Numbered from the stretch's first letter, positions 15,427 to 23,522 are shown. The stretch is DNA of 32,605 bases from Streptomyces sp. WM6386 (GCF_000972385.1 NZ_JXTE01000081.1:1-32605); one strand, 5' to 3'. Notes: a model not told the origin generated them from the sequence alone. Translations and numbers: made by a program.

Positions 15427-15621
15427 GGGGAGGCGCAGCTCAAGGTGGGTGCCCGGTGCGCAGGCAGCGGATACTTCGGGAACTGGTGGGGGCGAGTCCC
15501 TCGTGCGGGTTCGAATCCCGTCATCGGCCCAGGGCCGGTGTGGCGGAACGGAAGACGCGCCAGTTTATAGTCACCGCAGCCGACTTCGAACTCGGACACC
15601 CTCCTTTTGTTGCGCCTCCCT
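15427..15621 (+). ncRNA. Y RNA-like RNA 2 (YrlA type)
   Basis: This segment is closed by a long stem. GGGAGGCGCA (15428-15437) pairs perfectly with 15611-15620. After a 4x4 internal loop, AAGG (15442-15445) pairs with 15603-15606, GGGTG (15447-15451) with 15597-15601, and CCGG (15453-15456) with 15592-15595. A tRNA-like domain (15481-15565) caps it. The core GGTGCGCAGGCAG...TACTTC and the GAACTC-GGACACC element match RNA 1, although the stems differ in sequence, which is compensatory change. It ends about 33 bases before the TROVE start, so it could also sit in the leader of that mRNA. Ends are inferred from pairing. Confidence 0.75.
15481..15565 (+). other. permuted type-II tRNA-like domain of RNA 2
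   Basis: AACTGG (15481-15486) pairs with CCAGTT (15560-15565) as a six-pair anticodon-type stem. Then come a long variable arm (15487-15492 with 15498-15503, CGAGT loop) and a T arm with TTCGAAT loop (15505-15521). The acceptor 3' strand CATCGGC (15522-15528), a CCAGG linker, and acceptor 5' strand GCCGGTG (15534-15540) follow, then TG and a three-pair D arm GCG/CGC with GG in its loop (15543-15558). All seven acceptor positions pair. The long variable arm and short D stem are those of Leu/Ser-type tRNAs. The anticodon loop is replaced by the rest of the Y RNA. Confidence 0.75.
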
Positions 15622-15653
15622 CCGAAACGACAATGAATTCGGGGGAATTCACC

Positions 15654-17234
15654 ATGGCGCGATTCAACAAGAAGGCGGCACGAGCTCAGCCCACCTCGCG
15701 TGTCACCTCCACCGGACGAGTACTCCGGTCGTACGAGGGCGGCCGCGGGCATGAGCGGGACGCGCGTTCCGAACTCTTTCTGCTGGCGATCGCCAACTTC
15801 GTCTCGCAGCAGACCTTCTACGAGTCCGGTGCCGCCCGCGACGACCGTTACGTACGCCTCGTCCGGCAGCTCGCCGTCGAGGACCCCGCGTGGACGGCAG
15901 GCCTGCTCGGCTGGCTGCGCGGCGCGGGCAACCTCCGTACGGCCTCGATCGTGGGCGCCGCCGAGTACGTCAAGGCACGCCTCGACGCGGGCGTCACCGA
16001 CGGCCCGGCCAACCGGCAGGTCATCGCCTCGGTGCTGCGGCGCCCGGACGAGCCCGGCGAACTGCTCGGGTACTGGACGGCGACGTACGGCCGCGCGGTG
16101 CCCAAGCCCGTCAAGCGCGGTGTCGCCGACGCCGTACAGCGTCTCTACAGCGGCAAGTCGCTGCTGAAGTACGACACCGCGTCCAAGGGCTACCGCTTCG
16201 GCGACATCCTCAACCTGGTGCACGCGGCACCCGACGCGGACAAGCCGTGGCAGGGCGAGCTGTTCCGGTACGCGCTCGACCGCCGGCACAACCCGGACAC
16301 GGCCGTGCCGCCCGCGTCGAACACCGTGCTCACCGCGCACCGCGAGCTGATGGCGCTGCCGGTCGAGCGGCGGCGTGCGGTCGTCACGTCCGAGGGCGGC
16401 GCCGAGCGGCTCGCGGCGGCCGGGATGACGTGGGAGGCGCTGGCCGGATGGCTCCAGGGCCCCATGGACAAGGCGGCCTGGGAGGCCGTGATCCCGTCCA
16501 TGGGTGCCATGGCGCTCGTCCGCAACCTGCGCAACTTCGACCAGGCCGGTGTCTCGGACGAGGTCGCGGCCCAGGTCGCGGCGCGTATCAGCGACCCGGC
16601 CGAGGTCGCGCGGTCGCGGCAGTTCCCCTTCCGGTACCTGGCCGCGTACCAGCACGCGCCCTCGCTGCGCTGGTCGTACCCGCTGGAGCAGGCGCTCGGC
16701 CACTCGCTGGCCAATGTGCCCGCGCTGGCCGGCCGGACGCTGGTCCTGGTCGACCGTTCGGGCTCGATGTGGGCGCGGCTGTCGGACCGCTCGGAGCTCA
16801 ACCGGGCCGACGCGGCGGCGATCTTCGGTGCGGCGCTGGCGCTGCGGGCCGAGCAGGCGGACCTCGTCGAGTTCGGCACCACGAGCCGGAACCTGGCGTA
16901 CGACAAGGGAGAGTCGGTGCTGAAGATCCTGGGCCGCTTCGGCGACCTGGGCGGCACCGACACCACCTCGGCGGTCCGCGCGCACTACCGGGGGCAGGAC
17001 CGGGTGCTGATCGTCACCGACGAGCAGTACACGTTCAACCGGCACGGTGACCCGACCCAGCAGGTCCCCGCCCATGTGCCGGTCTACACCTGGAACCTCG
17101 CCGGCTACCGCGCGGGCCACGGCCCTTCGGGCAAGGCGAACCGGCACACCTTCGGTGGTCTCTCGGACGCGGCTTTCCGGATGGTGCCGCTGCTGGAGAG
17201 CGCCCGGGACGCCGACTGGCCCTGGGTGGCCTGA
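15654..17234 (+). CDS. Ro60 homologue (TROVE domain protein)
   Basis: The 526-residue protein has a TROVE/HEAT-repeat ring at about residues 20-350 (LFLLAIANFVSQQTFYESG, GLLGWLRGAGNLRTASIV, GAMALVRNLRNFDQAGV) and a C-terminal von Willebrand A domain. The MIDAS motif DRSGSM is intact (Asp367, Ser369, Ser371). In animals and bacteria, Ro60 rings bind Y RNAs on the outside and misfolded RNA ends in the centre. In Deinococcus a Y RNA tethers Ro60 to polynucleotide phosphorylase. ATG 15654 is preceded by GGGGG at nine bases, and the downstream residues match the family. Two Y-like RNAs precede it on the same strand. A strong terminator follows. No exoribonuclease or RNA ligase gene is nearby. Confidence 0.93.
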   Translation: MARFNKKAARAQPTSRVTSTGRVLRSYEGGRGHERDARSELFLLAIANFVSQQTFYESGAARDDRYVRLVRQLAVEDPAWTAGLLGWLRGAGNLRTASIVGAAEYVKARLDAGVTDGPANRQVIASVLRRPDEPGELLGYWTATYGRAVPKPVKRGVADAVQRLYSGKSLLKYDTASKGYRFGDILNLVHAAPDADKPWQGELFRYALDRRHNPDTAVPPASNTVLTAHRELMALPVERRRAVVTSEGGAERLAAAGMTWEALAGWLQGPMDKAAWEAVIPSMGAMALVRNLRNFDQAGVSDEVAAQVAARISDPAEVARSRQFPFRYLAAYQHAPSLRWSYPLEQALGHSLANVPALAGRTLVLVDRSGSMWARLSDRSELNRADAAAIFGAALALRAEQADLVEFGTTSRNLAYDKGESVLKILGRFGDLGGTDTTSAVRAHYRGQDRVLIVTDEQYTFNRHGDPTQQVPAHVPVYTWNLAGYRAGHGPSGKANRHTFGGLSDAAFRMVPLLESARDADWPWVA

Positions 17235-17247
17235 CCGGTGACCAGCG

Positions 17248-17280
17248 TGGCCCGCACTTTCACGGGGAGTGCGGGCCACA
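17248..17280 (+). terminator. hairpin terminator of the Ro60 locus
   Basis: A perfect 12-pair stem, 17248-17259 with 17269-17280, has a nine-base loop and begins 14 bases after the TROVE stop. Confidence 0.9.
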
Positions 17281-17307
17281 CCCTTGTCCGGACTCCTGAC
17301 CGTGCTC

Positions 17308-17337
17308 TTGTCCGCCGCGCGGATTGACATCTAACAT
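17308..17337 (+). promoter_or_regulatory. promoter of gntR-acdS, probably leaderless
   Basis: TTGTCC (17308-17313) and TAACAT (17332-17337) are 18 bases apart, placing the transcript start at about 17344-17346, on the GTG of the regulator. No ribosome site is present. The ATCTAACATTTCAG stretch around the -10 is AT-rich and could also be the regulator's own operator. Confidence 0.5.
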
Positions 17338-17345
17338 TTCAGTTT

Positions 17346-17984
17346 GTGGAAGCCATACCGCGCACCCTGCTCAGGGACCGCGCCTACGAATCCATCCGGG
17401 ACGCCATCGTCGCCGGTGAGCTCGCACCCGGCGCGGTGGTGCGGGACGCCGATCTCGCGGAGCGGCTCGGGCTGTCCCGGGCGCCGGTGCGGGAGGCGTT
17501 CTCGCGGCTCGTCGACGAGGGGCTGCTGGAGAGCAAGCCGCAGAGCTATACGCGGGTGACCCCGCTGATGGCCGGTGAGGTGCGGGACGCCGCGGCCGTG
17601 GTGGGTGCCATGCACGAACTCGTCACCCGGGTCGCCGTGCCCCGGCTGTTCGCCGCGGACGTCGAGACGATGCGCACCGCCAACCAGCGGTTCGCGGCGG
17701 CCGTCGCCTCGGGCGATGTGGACGCCGCCCTCCAGGCCGACGACGAACTCCACGACGTCCTCGTCCGCGTCAGCGGCAACCGCGCCGCGGCCGCCACCGC
17801 CGCCCGCTACACCCCGCTCATCCGCCGGCTGGAGCGACGGCGCTTCGGCGAGGGCGGCGCCTGCCGTTCCACCGGGCTGCACGAGCGGCTCATCGAGGCC
17901 TGCGCGGCCGGTGACGTGGACGAGGCGGTCCATGTCACGGCCGAGATCTGGCGCGGCCTGGCCGAACTCGCCGACCGCGACTGA
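17346..17984 (+). CDS. GntR/FCD-family transcriptional regulator
   Basis: The 212-residue protein has an N-terminal GntR winged helix (about 5-70: [20 protein letters not shown], then [25 protein letters not shown]) and a C-terminal all-helical FCD ligand domain. Metal/ligand residues of the FCD type are visible: [17 protein letters not shown] and AVHVTAEIW. It is 19 bases upstream of ACC deaminase and surely co-transcribed, so it probably controls that gene in response to an amino acid or keto acid. The GTG at 17346 has no ribosome site and lies just after a -10-like box, so translation is likely leaderless. Confidence 0.9.
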   Translation: MEAIPRTLLRDRAYESIRDAIVAGELAPGAVVRDADLAERLGLSRAPVREAFSRLVDEGLLESKPQSYTRVTPLMAGEVRDAAAVVGAMHELVTRVAVPRLFAADVETMRTANQRFAAAVASGDVDAALQADDELHDVLVRVSGNRAAAATAARYTPLIRRLERRRFGEGGACRSTGLHERLIEACAAGDVDEAVHVTAEIWRGLAELADRD

Positions 17985-18003
17985 ACCCGTCCCGGGAGGA
18001 CCC

Positions 18004-19020
18004 ATGTCCCTTTCCTCATACGACCGTTACCCGCTTCTCTTCGGTCCGTCGCCGGTGCATCGGTTGGAGCGGCTCACCGCTCACCTCGGCGGCGCGGCGA
18101 TCTGGGCCAAGCGCGAGGACTGCAACTCCGGGGTGGCGTACGGCGGGAACAAGACACGCAAGCTGGAGTATCTGATCGCCGACGCCCTCGCGCAGGGCTG
18201 CGACACGCTGGTCTCGATCGGTGGGGTGCAGTCCAACCACACCCGTCAGGTCGCGGCCTGTGCCGCCCGCGCGGGGCTCAAGTGCGTACTGCTGCAGGAG
18301 AGTTGGGTGGACTGGCCGGACGCCGTGTACGACAAGGTCGGCAACATCCTGATCAGCCGGCTCGCCGGGGCCGATGTGAGGCTGGTGAAGGCCGGGTTCG
18401 GGATCGGGTTCAAGGAGAGCTGGGAGCAGGCGCTCAGGGAGGTCGAGGAGTCGGGCGGCAAGCCGTACGCCATCCCCGCCGGCGCCTCCGACCATCCGCT
18501 CGGCGGCCTCGGCTTCGCCGGGTGGGCGTACGAAGTCGCCGAGCAGGAACGGGAGTCGGGGGTCTTCTTCGACACCGTGGTGGTGTGCTCGGTGACCGGG
18601 TCCACCCAGGCGGGGATGGTCGCCGGGTTCGCCGCCCTGGAGGAGGCGGGCGGACGGCCGCGCCGGGTGCTCGGCATCGACGCGTCCGCGAAGCCCGCCG
18701 CCACCCGTGAGCAGATCGCCCGGATCGCCCACGGCACCGGGCAACTCATCGGGGTGAAGCGGGAGTTGACCGAGGCGGACATCGAGCTGGACGACCGGTA
18801 CCACGCGGGCGTCTACGGCATCCCCGACGAGACCACCCTCGCGGCGATGCGGCTCGCCGCCCGCACCGAGGGGATGGTCACCGACCCCGTGTACGAGGGC
18901 AAGTCGATGGCAGGCCTCGTCGACCTCGTCGAACGCGGGGAGATCGGACCCGACTCCACCGTGCTCTACGCTCACCTCGGCGGCCAGCCGGCGCTGAACG
19001 CCTACAGCGCGCTCTTCTAG
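18004..19020 (+). CDS. acdS: 1-aminocyclopropane-1-carboxylate deaminase
   Basis: The 338-residue PLP enzyme converts ACC, the ethylene precursor of plants, to ammonia and 2-oxobutanoate. [11 protein letters not shown] contains the PLP-linked Lys50. Other family marks are [15 protein letters not shown] and [11 protein letters not shown]. True deaminases are told from the related D-cysteine desulfhydrases by a Glu and a Leu near the C-terminus, and both are present (VYEGKS and AHLGGQ). ATG 18004 follows GGGAGGA by three to four bases. Plant-associated or soil life is suggested. The stop overlaps that of the convergent prenyltransferase gene at a shared CTAG. Confidence 0.93.
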   Translation: MSLSSYDRYPLLFGPSPVHRLERLTAHLGGAAIWAKREDCNSGVAYGGNKTRKLEYLIADALAQGCDTLVSIGGVQSNHTRQVAACAARAGLKCVLLQESWVDWPDAVYDKVGNILISRLAGADVRLVKAGFGIGFKESWEQALREVEESGGKPYAIPAGASDHPLGGLGFAGWAYEVAEQERESGVFFDTVVVCSVTGSTQAGMVAGFAALEEAGGRPRRVLGIDASAKPAATREQIARIAHGTGQLIGVKRELTEADIELDDRYHAGVYGIPDETTLAAMRLAARTEGMVTDPVYEGKSMAGLVDLVERGEIGPDSTVLYAHLGGQPALNAYSALF

Positions 19021-19889
19021 GCCCACAGCAGCCCGGCGCCGAGCATTGTCAGGTTGGCGGCGTACTGCGTCACCATGAAGGCCCGATAGGGGCCGCGTGC
19101 GGCCTGCCGGTCCGCACCCCCGTCGACAGGGCGCAGACAGCGCGCGCCGACCCAGGCCGCCCCGACCACGAGCGGCACCACTCCCGCCAGCGCCTCCGGC
19201 GCCCACAGCAGCGCGGCCGCCACCGAACCCCCGCCGACGAGGGCGGCCCCGCCGACGGCGAAGCGGCGTGCCGCGCGCGACCCCCGCCGGACGGCCAGGG
19301 TCCGGCGCCCGCCCACGGCGTCGCCGCCCGCGTCGCCGAAGTCCTTGACGACGGCCCCGACCAGCCCCATCCACAGCGACATGGCCGTCGCGAACACCGC
19401 CACGCCCGCGTCGATGCCGCCGCCGGCCTGGGCGCCGGCGCCGTACGCCGTCAGACCCAGGCCGGTGACCACGACGGCGCAGGGCAGGCTCCGGCGCTTC
19501 GCGGGCCAGGGCGGCGCGGAGTAGACGTAGCCGAGCAGCAGGAACGAGGCCACCCAGGGCGTCGAGCGCGGGGTGGCGAGGGAGAGCGCCAGGGACGCCG
19601 CGGCGAGGAGTCCGGTCGCGCCGGCCGCCCAGGCGAGCGGGAGTTTCCCGCTCGCGATCGGGCGTCGCGATCCATTGGCCCGGTCCTCCGTCACATCCAT
19701 CACCCCGTTGAGCAGGTAGACGGACAAAGTCGCGCACAGCCAGCCGAGCGCACCGACGGGAAGTCGCCAGGAAAGGGACGCTGAATCCCCGGTGAAGAAA
19801 GCACCGACCAGAAAGCGCAGCAGGAACACGACCTGAACGACGGGTCGGGCTTCGCGAAAACACCACCACGCGGCGCGCGTGACTCTCAA
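19017..19889 (-). CDS. UbiA-family prenyltransferase
   Basis: The 290-residue membrane protein has about eight hydrophobic segments. It has the two acidic prenyl-diphosphate/Mg motifs of the UbiA family: [12 protein letters not shown] (NxxxDxxxD type) in the first half and DFGDAGGD in the second. It would attach a prenyl chain to an aromatic or other acceptor in the membrane; the acceptor is unknown. TTG 19889 is chosen because GGGAGGGGG lies just upstream and the first membrane segment then starts about 15 residues in. An ATG at 19955 would swallow the ribosome site. No quinone or terpenoid genes adjoin it. Divergent from the biosynthetic cluster across 231 bases with no clear gene. Confidence 0.88.
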   Translation of the reverse strand: MRVTRAAWWCFREARPVVQVVFLLRFLVGAFFTGDSASLSWRLPVGALGWLCATLSVYLLNGVMDVTEDRANGSRRPIASGKLPLAWAAGATGLLAAASLALSLATPRSTPWVASFLLLGYVYSAPPWPAKRRSLPCAVVVTGLGLTAYGAGAQAGGGIDAGVAVFATAMSLWMGLVGAVVKDFGDAGGDAVGGRRTLAVRRGSRAARRFAVGGAALVGGGSVAAALLWAPEALAGVVPLVVGAAWVGARCLRPVDGGADRQAARGPYRAFMVTQYAANLTMLGAGLLWA

Positions 19890-20120
19890 GGCGGCCCCCT
19901 CCCAGCTGGACAGTCGTGTGCACAGTACGGCAGCGGCCGGTACGGATCGCATCAACTCCGGCCGGTGGTCCGGTGGTTGCGACCAAAGTTGTAGACGGCT
20001 GCTACTTCGCTGGTCCGTTGGGTTCAGAAACGTTGATCGGCTTCCCCGGCCGCGTCAGGCTGATGCAGGTCAGCTCAGTCCTGTTCGGGAATGCGGAATT
20101 TCCATCGAAGGGTTTTATCG

Positions 20121-20441
20121 ATGTCCCTTTCATCGGCGCATGTCACCGAGGCCGTCGCGGCCGCTGCGGAGAAGTCCCCGGAATGGCGCGCGGCCGGCGC
20201 CACCGTGCGGCTGGTCCTCACCGACCTCGACACGGAGGTCACCCTCGACGCCGAGGGCAGGCCGACGACCGAGGAGCCCGCGCAGGTGCTCCGCGTCAGC
20301 TGGTCCGACCTGCGGGACCTGACCGCGGGACGGCGCAGCTTCCTGCGCACCGTCACCTCCAAGCGGCTGTCCGCGCGCGGACCGGTCATGCAGACCTTCG
20401 CCGTCGGCCAGGCGCTGGCCACCCTCTCGCTCGACCACTGA
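20121..20441 (+). CDS. SCP2-like small protein
   Basis: The 106-residue protein has strand-helix patterns like sterol-carrier/SCP2 domains: TVRLVLTDLDTEVTLDAEG, LRVSWSDLRDLTAGRRSFL and a final helix, AVGQALATL. Such domains bind acyl chains or acyl-CoA. The assignment is tentative. ATG 20121 follows AAGGG at nine bases; an earlier in-frame ATG at 20091 lacks a ribosome site. It is the first gene of the biosynthetic run and lies 20 bases before the acyl-CoA dehydrogenase. A lipid-handling role would fit that neighbourhood. Confidence 0.6.
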   Translation: MSLSSAHVTEAVAAAAEKSPEWRAAGATVRLVLTDLDTEVTLDAEGRPTTEEPAQVLRVSWSDLRDLTAGRRSFLRTVTSKRLSARGPVMQTFAVGQALATLSLDH

Positions 20442-20461
20442 CCCCGTACGAGGAGACTTCC

Positions 20462-21673
20462 GTGACGACGTTCATCCAGCCGACCGCCGACCACCCCTCC
20501 CTCCAGAGCCACGAGGCGCATGCCGTGCGGGAGACGACCGCATTCGCGCGGGACGTGGTCGCTCCGGGCGCAGCGGAGCGCGACTCCGTCGAGAAGGGCC
20601 AGCTGGACTGGGAGACCGTGCGGGCCGGACACGCCCTGGGCCTGACCCGGATGGCCATGCCCCGGGAGCTCGGCGGCCTCGGCCTCGGCGAGCTCGGTGT
20701 CTGTCTGGTCCTGGAGGAACTGGCCGCCGCCGACCCGGGCATGGCCCTGGTCTTCGGTGCCACGGGACTGTTCCAGACGCCCCTGCTGATCTCCGGGGAC
20801 ACCGCGCTCCAGGAGAAGTACCTGCCGGCGTTCCTCGGCGACGACCCGGTGCTGGCCTGCAACGCGGTGGCCGAGGAGCGCAACGGCACCGATCTGGTGC
20901 TGCCGCAGAAGGCCCCCTACGCCCAGGACATGACGGTCGCCCGCCGCACGGACGACGGCTACCTCCTGACCGGAACGAAGAAGTACATCACCAACGCGCC
21001 CGTGGCGACCTACGCCACCGTCATGGCGAACCTGGAGGGCTCTCCCGGCTCCACCGGACTCACCTGCTTCGTCGTCGAGCTCGAACAGGAGGGCGTCACC
21101 CGGGGCACCGTCCACGACAAGGTCGGCTACCGCACCGCCCCCGCCGGTGAGCTCGTCCTCGACGGCGCCCGGGTCCCGCTCGGGCATGTCATCGGGGACG
21201 AGCACGGCGGCTGGGACCTCAACGAGGCGGTGGGCAACCTCACCCGCGTCACCTGCGCGGCCGTCGCCACCGGCATCGCCCGGCACGCCCTGGAACGGGC
21301 CATGGCCTGGGGCCGGGAGCGGCACCAGGGCGGCCGGCCGCTGTACGAGCACCAGATGTCGGCGCGCAAGTACGCGGACATGGCGGCCCGGGTCTCGGCC
21401 TCCCGCGCCCTGTACCTGGACGCCGCTCTCAAGGCCGACAACAGCCTTCCCACGCCCGCCTACGAACCGGCCGTGGCGAAGCTCGTCGCCGACCGCGCCG
21501 CCATCGACAACGCGGACGCGGCGATGGCGCTCATCGGGGCACAGGCCTTCCAGCGCGAGGACGGCATGGACCGGGTGCTGCGCGACGCCTACGGCCCCCG
21601 CATCTACGAGGGCAGCCCCGAGGCGCTCGCCCTGGTCATCACGGGCGAGCTGTTCGACGCGGTGCTCCAGTGA
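20462..21673 (+). CDS. acyl-CoA dehydrogenase family protein
   Basis: The 403-residue flavoenzyme has the full acyl-CoA dehydrogenase fold. The N-terminal helical domain has MPRELGGLGLGELG, the middle beta-domain has AVAEERNGTD and TGTKKYITNAP, and the C-terminal helical domain has RIYEGSPEALAL with the candidate catalytic Glu383. It would introduce a 2,3-double bond into an acyl thioester using FAD. In this cluster the substrate may be acyl-ACP rather than acyl-CoA. GTG 20462 follows GAGGAG. The stop overlaps the start of the acyltransferase gene (GTGA). Confidence 0.92.
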   Translation: MTTFIQPTADHPSLQSHEAHAVRETTAFARDVVAPGAAERDSVEKGQLDWETVRAGHALGLTRMAMPRELGGLGLGELGVCLVLEELAAADPGMALVFGATGLFQTPLLISGDTALQEKYLPAFLGDDPVLACNAVAEERNGTDLVLPQKAPYAQDMTVARRTDDGYLLTGTKKYITNAPVATYATVMANLEGSPGSTGLTCFVVELEQEGVTRGTVHDKVGYRTAPAGELVLDGARVPLGHVIGDEHGGWDLNEAVGNLTRVTCAAVATGIARHALERAMAWGRERHQGGRPLYEHQMSARKYADMAARVSASRALYLDAALKADNSLPTPAYEPAVAKLVADRAAIDNADAAMALIGAQAFQREDGMDRVLRDAYGPRIYEGSPEALALVITGELFDAVLQ

Positions 21674-22527
21674 CCGCGCTCGTGGAGAGCCTCCTCGCCG
21701 ACGACGGCGCGGTCCGGCTGCCCGGCCTCGAGGACGCGCTGACCGGCGAGCCGGTCTTCCGGGACGTCAGCCCCGAGGGCCTGCTCACCGTCACCGTGCG
21801 GGGCGCTCAACTGCCCGCGCCCGTGCTGGAGAAGGTGTTCCGGTTCCGGCTCGTGCAGTATCTGCGGCGCGGCTGGGTCGACCCCGCCGGGCTCGCGCGT
21901 CGGCGGCTCACCCACGAGCCGTACGACGAGGGGGCACTGCGGGACGTGCACTCGCTGTGCGTGGAGGCGGACACCGGCCGGCTGCGCGGCTACGCCTCCC
22001 TCGTGGCGCCCCGCGACCCGGCCGGTCGGCGGCTCGGCGACCCCGACCACCTCCCCTTCGTCGTGGAGCGGGACTACGGTCTGCGGCTGGCCGACCACCT
22101 CGGCCCCGACACGCCCTCGGCGGCCGTCCGGGAGGGCAAGCGCCTGGTCCGCGACCACGCCATGCGCCGCAGCCCGGCCGCCCTCTCGGTGTCGTGGTGG
22201 GTGCTGCTCGGCTGGGCCACCGCCTGCCTGGAGGTGCTCGCGAGCCCCGCGGCCGCGGTGGTGGGGGACGGCAAGAAGCGCGTGACCATCAACCAGCTGC
22301 GGCTGCTGGGCTTCCACACCCGCACCGTGGACGCCGAGCCGCTCCCGCCGGACCCGGCCGACCTGTTCGCGCCCATGTGGGACCAGACCGAGCGCTCCCA
22401 GCCGTTCCTGCTCACCGACGGCGGGGCCCTGCGCCCGACCCTGCGGGTTCTGCACGAACTGCTCGCCTCGGGGCAGGCCGAGGCCGCCCGCACCCGACTC
22501 GCCCAGTTGACGGAGGCCCGACCGTGA
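21670..22527 (+). CDS. putative N-acyl amino acid synthase-like (GNAT) acyltransferase
   Basis: The 285-residue protein is not a clear match to a named family. Its order of features resembles the FeeM/AHL-synthase branch of the GNAT fold: FRFRLVQYLRRGWVD, then DVHSLCVEADTGRLRGYASLV, LPFVVERDYGLRL, EGKRLVRDHAMRR and, late, KRVTINQLRLLGFHTRTV. Such enzymes use acyl-ACP to acylate the amino group of an amino acid or derivative. An ACP and two ketosynthases lie downstream, which fits. The start overlaps the preceding stop and the stop overlaps the ThiF-like start (GTGA both times), so the three are coupled. No active-site residue can be named with confidence. Confidence 0.55.
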   Translation: MTALVESLLADDGAVRLPGLEDALTGEPVFRDVSPEGLLTVTVRGAQLPAPVLEKVFRFRLVQYLRRGWVDPAGLARRRLTHEPYDEGALRDVHSLCVEADTGRLRGYASLVAPRDPAGRRLGDPDHLPFVVERDYGLRLADHLGPDTPSAAVREGKRLVRDHAMRRSPAALSVSWWVLLGWATACLEVLASPAAAVVGDGKKRVTINQLRLLGFHTRTVDAEPLPPDPADLFAPMWDQTERSQPFLLTDGGALRPTLRVLHELLASGQAEAARTRLAQLTEARP

Positions 22528-23522
22528 CCGTGGAAGACGTCGCCACTCCCGAGGAAGCCCGCAAGCTGGACCCCGCCGAGTTCTACACCTGTCTCACCCA
22601 GCGCAACCGCGGCCTGGTCCGCGCCGACCTCCAGTCCCGTATCGCCAGGACCCGGCTGCTCGTCGCGGGCTGCGGCTCGATCGGCGGGGCGACCGTGCAG
22701 CCGCTGGGCAGGATGGGCTACCAGCACTTCACGCTGGCGGACGTCGGCCGGTACGAACTCAACAACCTCAACCGGCAGTCGGCGACCGTCGACGACCTCG
22801 GACGCAACAAGGCGGAGGTGGGCGCCGAGGCGCTGCGCGCGATCAACCCGCATGTCCGGGCGCGCGTCGTGCCCGAGGGCGTCACCCGGGACAACGCCGA
22901 GGAACTGGTCCGCGAGGCCGACGTCATCGTCGACGGGGTCGACGTCACCACGCCCGCGGGCCTGGTGGCGAAGGTCGCCCTGCACGAGGAGGCCTGCCGG
23001 CAGGGCAAACCGCTGGTCACCGCCTGGGACCTGGCCGGCACCCTCGCCGCCCAGACCATCGACTACCGCACCGTCCGGCAGATCTTCGACGGCGAGATCG
23101 ACCCCTCGGACCTGGACCGGCTCGACACCTGGGAACTCATCTTCCGGATCGTCCCGCGCGGCCACATCCCCGGCGAGATGTACCGGGAACTGCGCGACGG
23201 GCTGCGCCGGACCGACTACAGCGTGCCCCAACTCGTCGAGGCCGCCACCCAGTTCGGCTCGCTGGCGGTTCAGATCGTCAACCAGCTGGTGGCCGGCCGC
23301 GGTACCCCGCGGATCGTCGCGGTGGACGTCCACCAGGTCACGATGACGCCCGCCCGCCGGATCGCCGACCGTCTCTCGCGCCACTGGGAGCGGGCGCTCT
23401 TCCTCGCCACCCTGCCCACCCGTCAGGCCTGGAACGGATTCACCCCCGCGGCGGTGTACCGGGCCGCTCGGCAGGTCACCGGACGCGCCACCGGCACGGC
23501 CGGGAGCGCCGCCGGTGCCTGA
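22524..23522 (+). CDS. ThiF/E1-like adenylyltransferase
   Basis: The 332-residue protein has the E1/ThiF/MoeB nucleotide fold. The Gly loop is GCGSIGG (49-55), followed by an acidic residue after the second strand (LADVG), NNLNRQS with the Arg finger (Arg84), GRNKAEVG with Lys96, and DVIVDGVD. E1-like enzymes activate a carboxylate as acyl-adenylate. No ubiquitin-like GG-tailed partner is visible in the cluster, and no obvious catalytic Cys loop is seen. It may therefore work on a small molecule, as the t6A-cyclising member CsdL/TcdA does. The start is GTG 22524, with GTG 22530 possible. It overlaps the acyltransferase gene and the following small ORF. Confidence 0.85.
   Translation: MTVEDVATPEEARKLDPAEFYTCLTQRNRGLVRADLQSRIARTRLLVAGCGSIGGATVQPLGRMGYQHFTLADVGRYELNNLNRQSATVDDLGRNKAEVGAEALRAINPHVRARVVPEGVTRDNAEELVREADVIVDGVDVTTPAGLVAKVALHEEACRQGKPLVTAWDLAGTLAAQTIDYRTVRQIFDGEIDPSDLDRLDTWELIFRIVPRGHIPGEMYRELRDGLRRTDYSVPQLVEAATQFGSLAVQIVNQLVAGRGTPRIVAVDVHQVTMTPARRIADRLSRHWERALFLATLPTRQAWNGFTPAAVYRAARQVTGRATGTAGSAAGA

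Noticed and set aside
15534..15600. A normal tRNA-Leu gene from the GCCGGTG-TGGCG 5' half
   Set aside because: No anticodon arm, T arm or CCA follows it. Its partner strands lie upstream.
15234..17330. Long minus-strand open frame across the Ro60 gene
   Set aside because: It is the high-GC antisense shadow of the TROVE gene and its RNA region, with low-complexity Arg/Gly/Val composition and no family motif.
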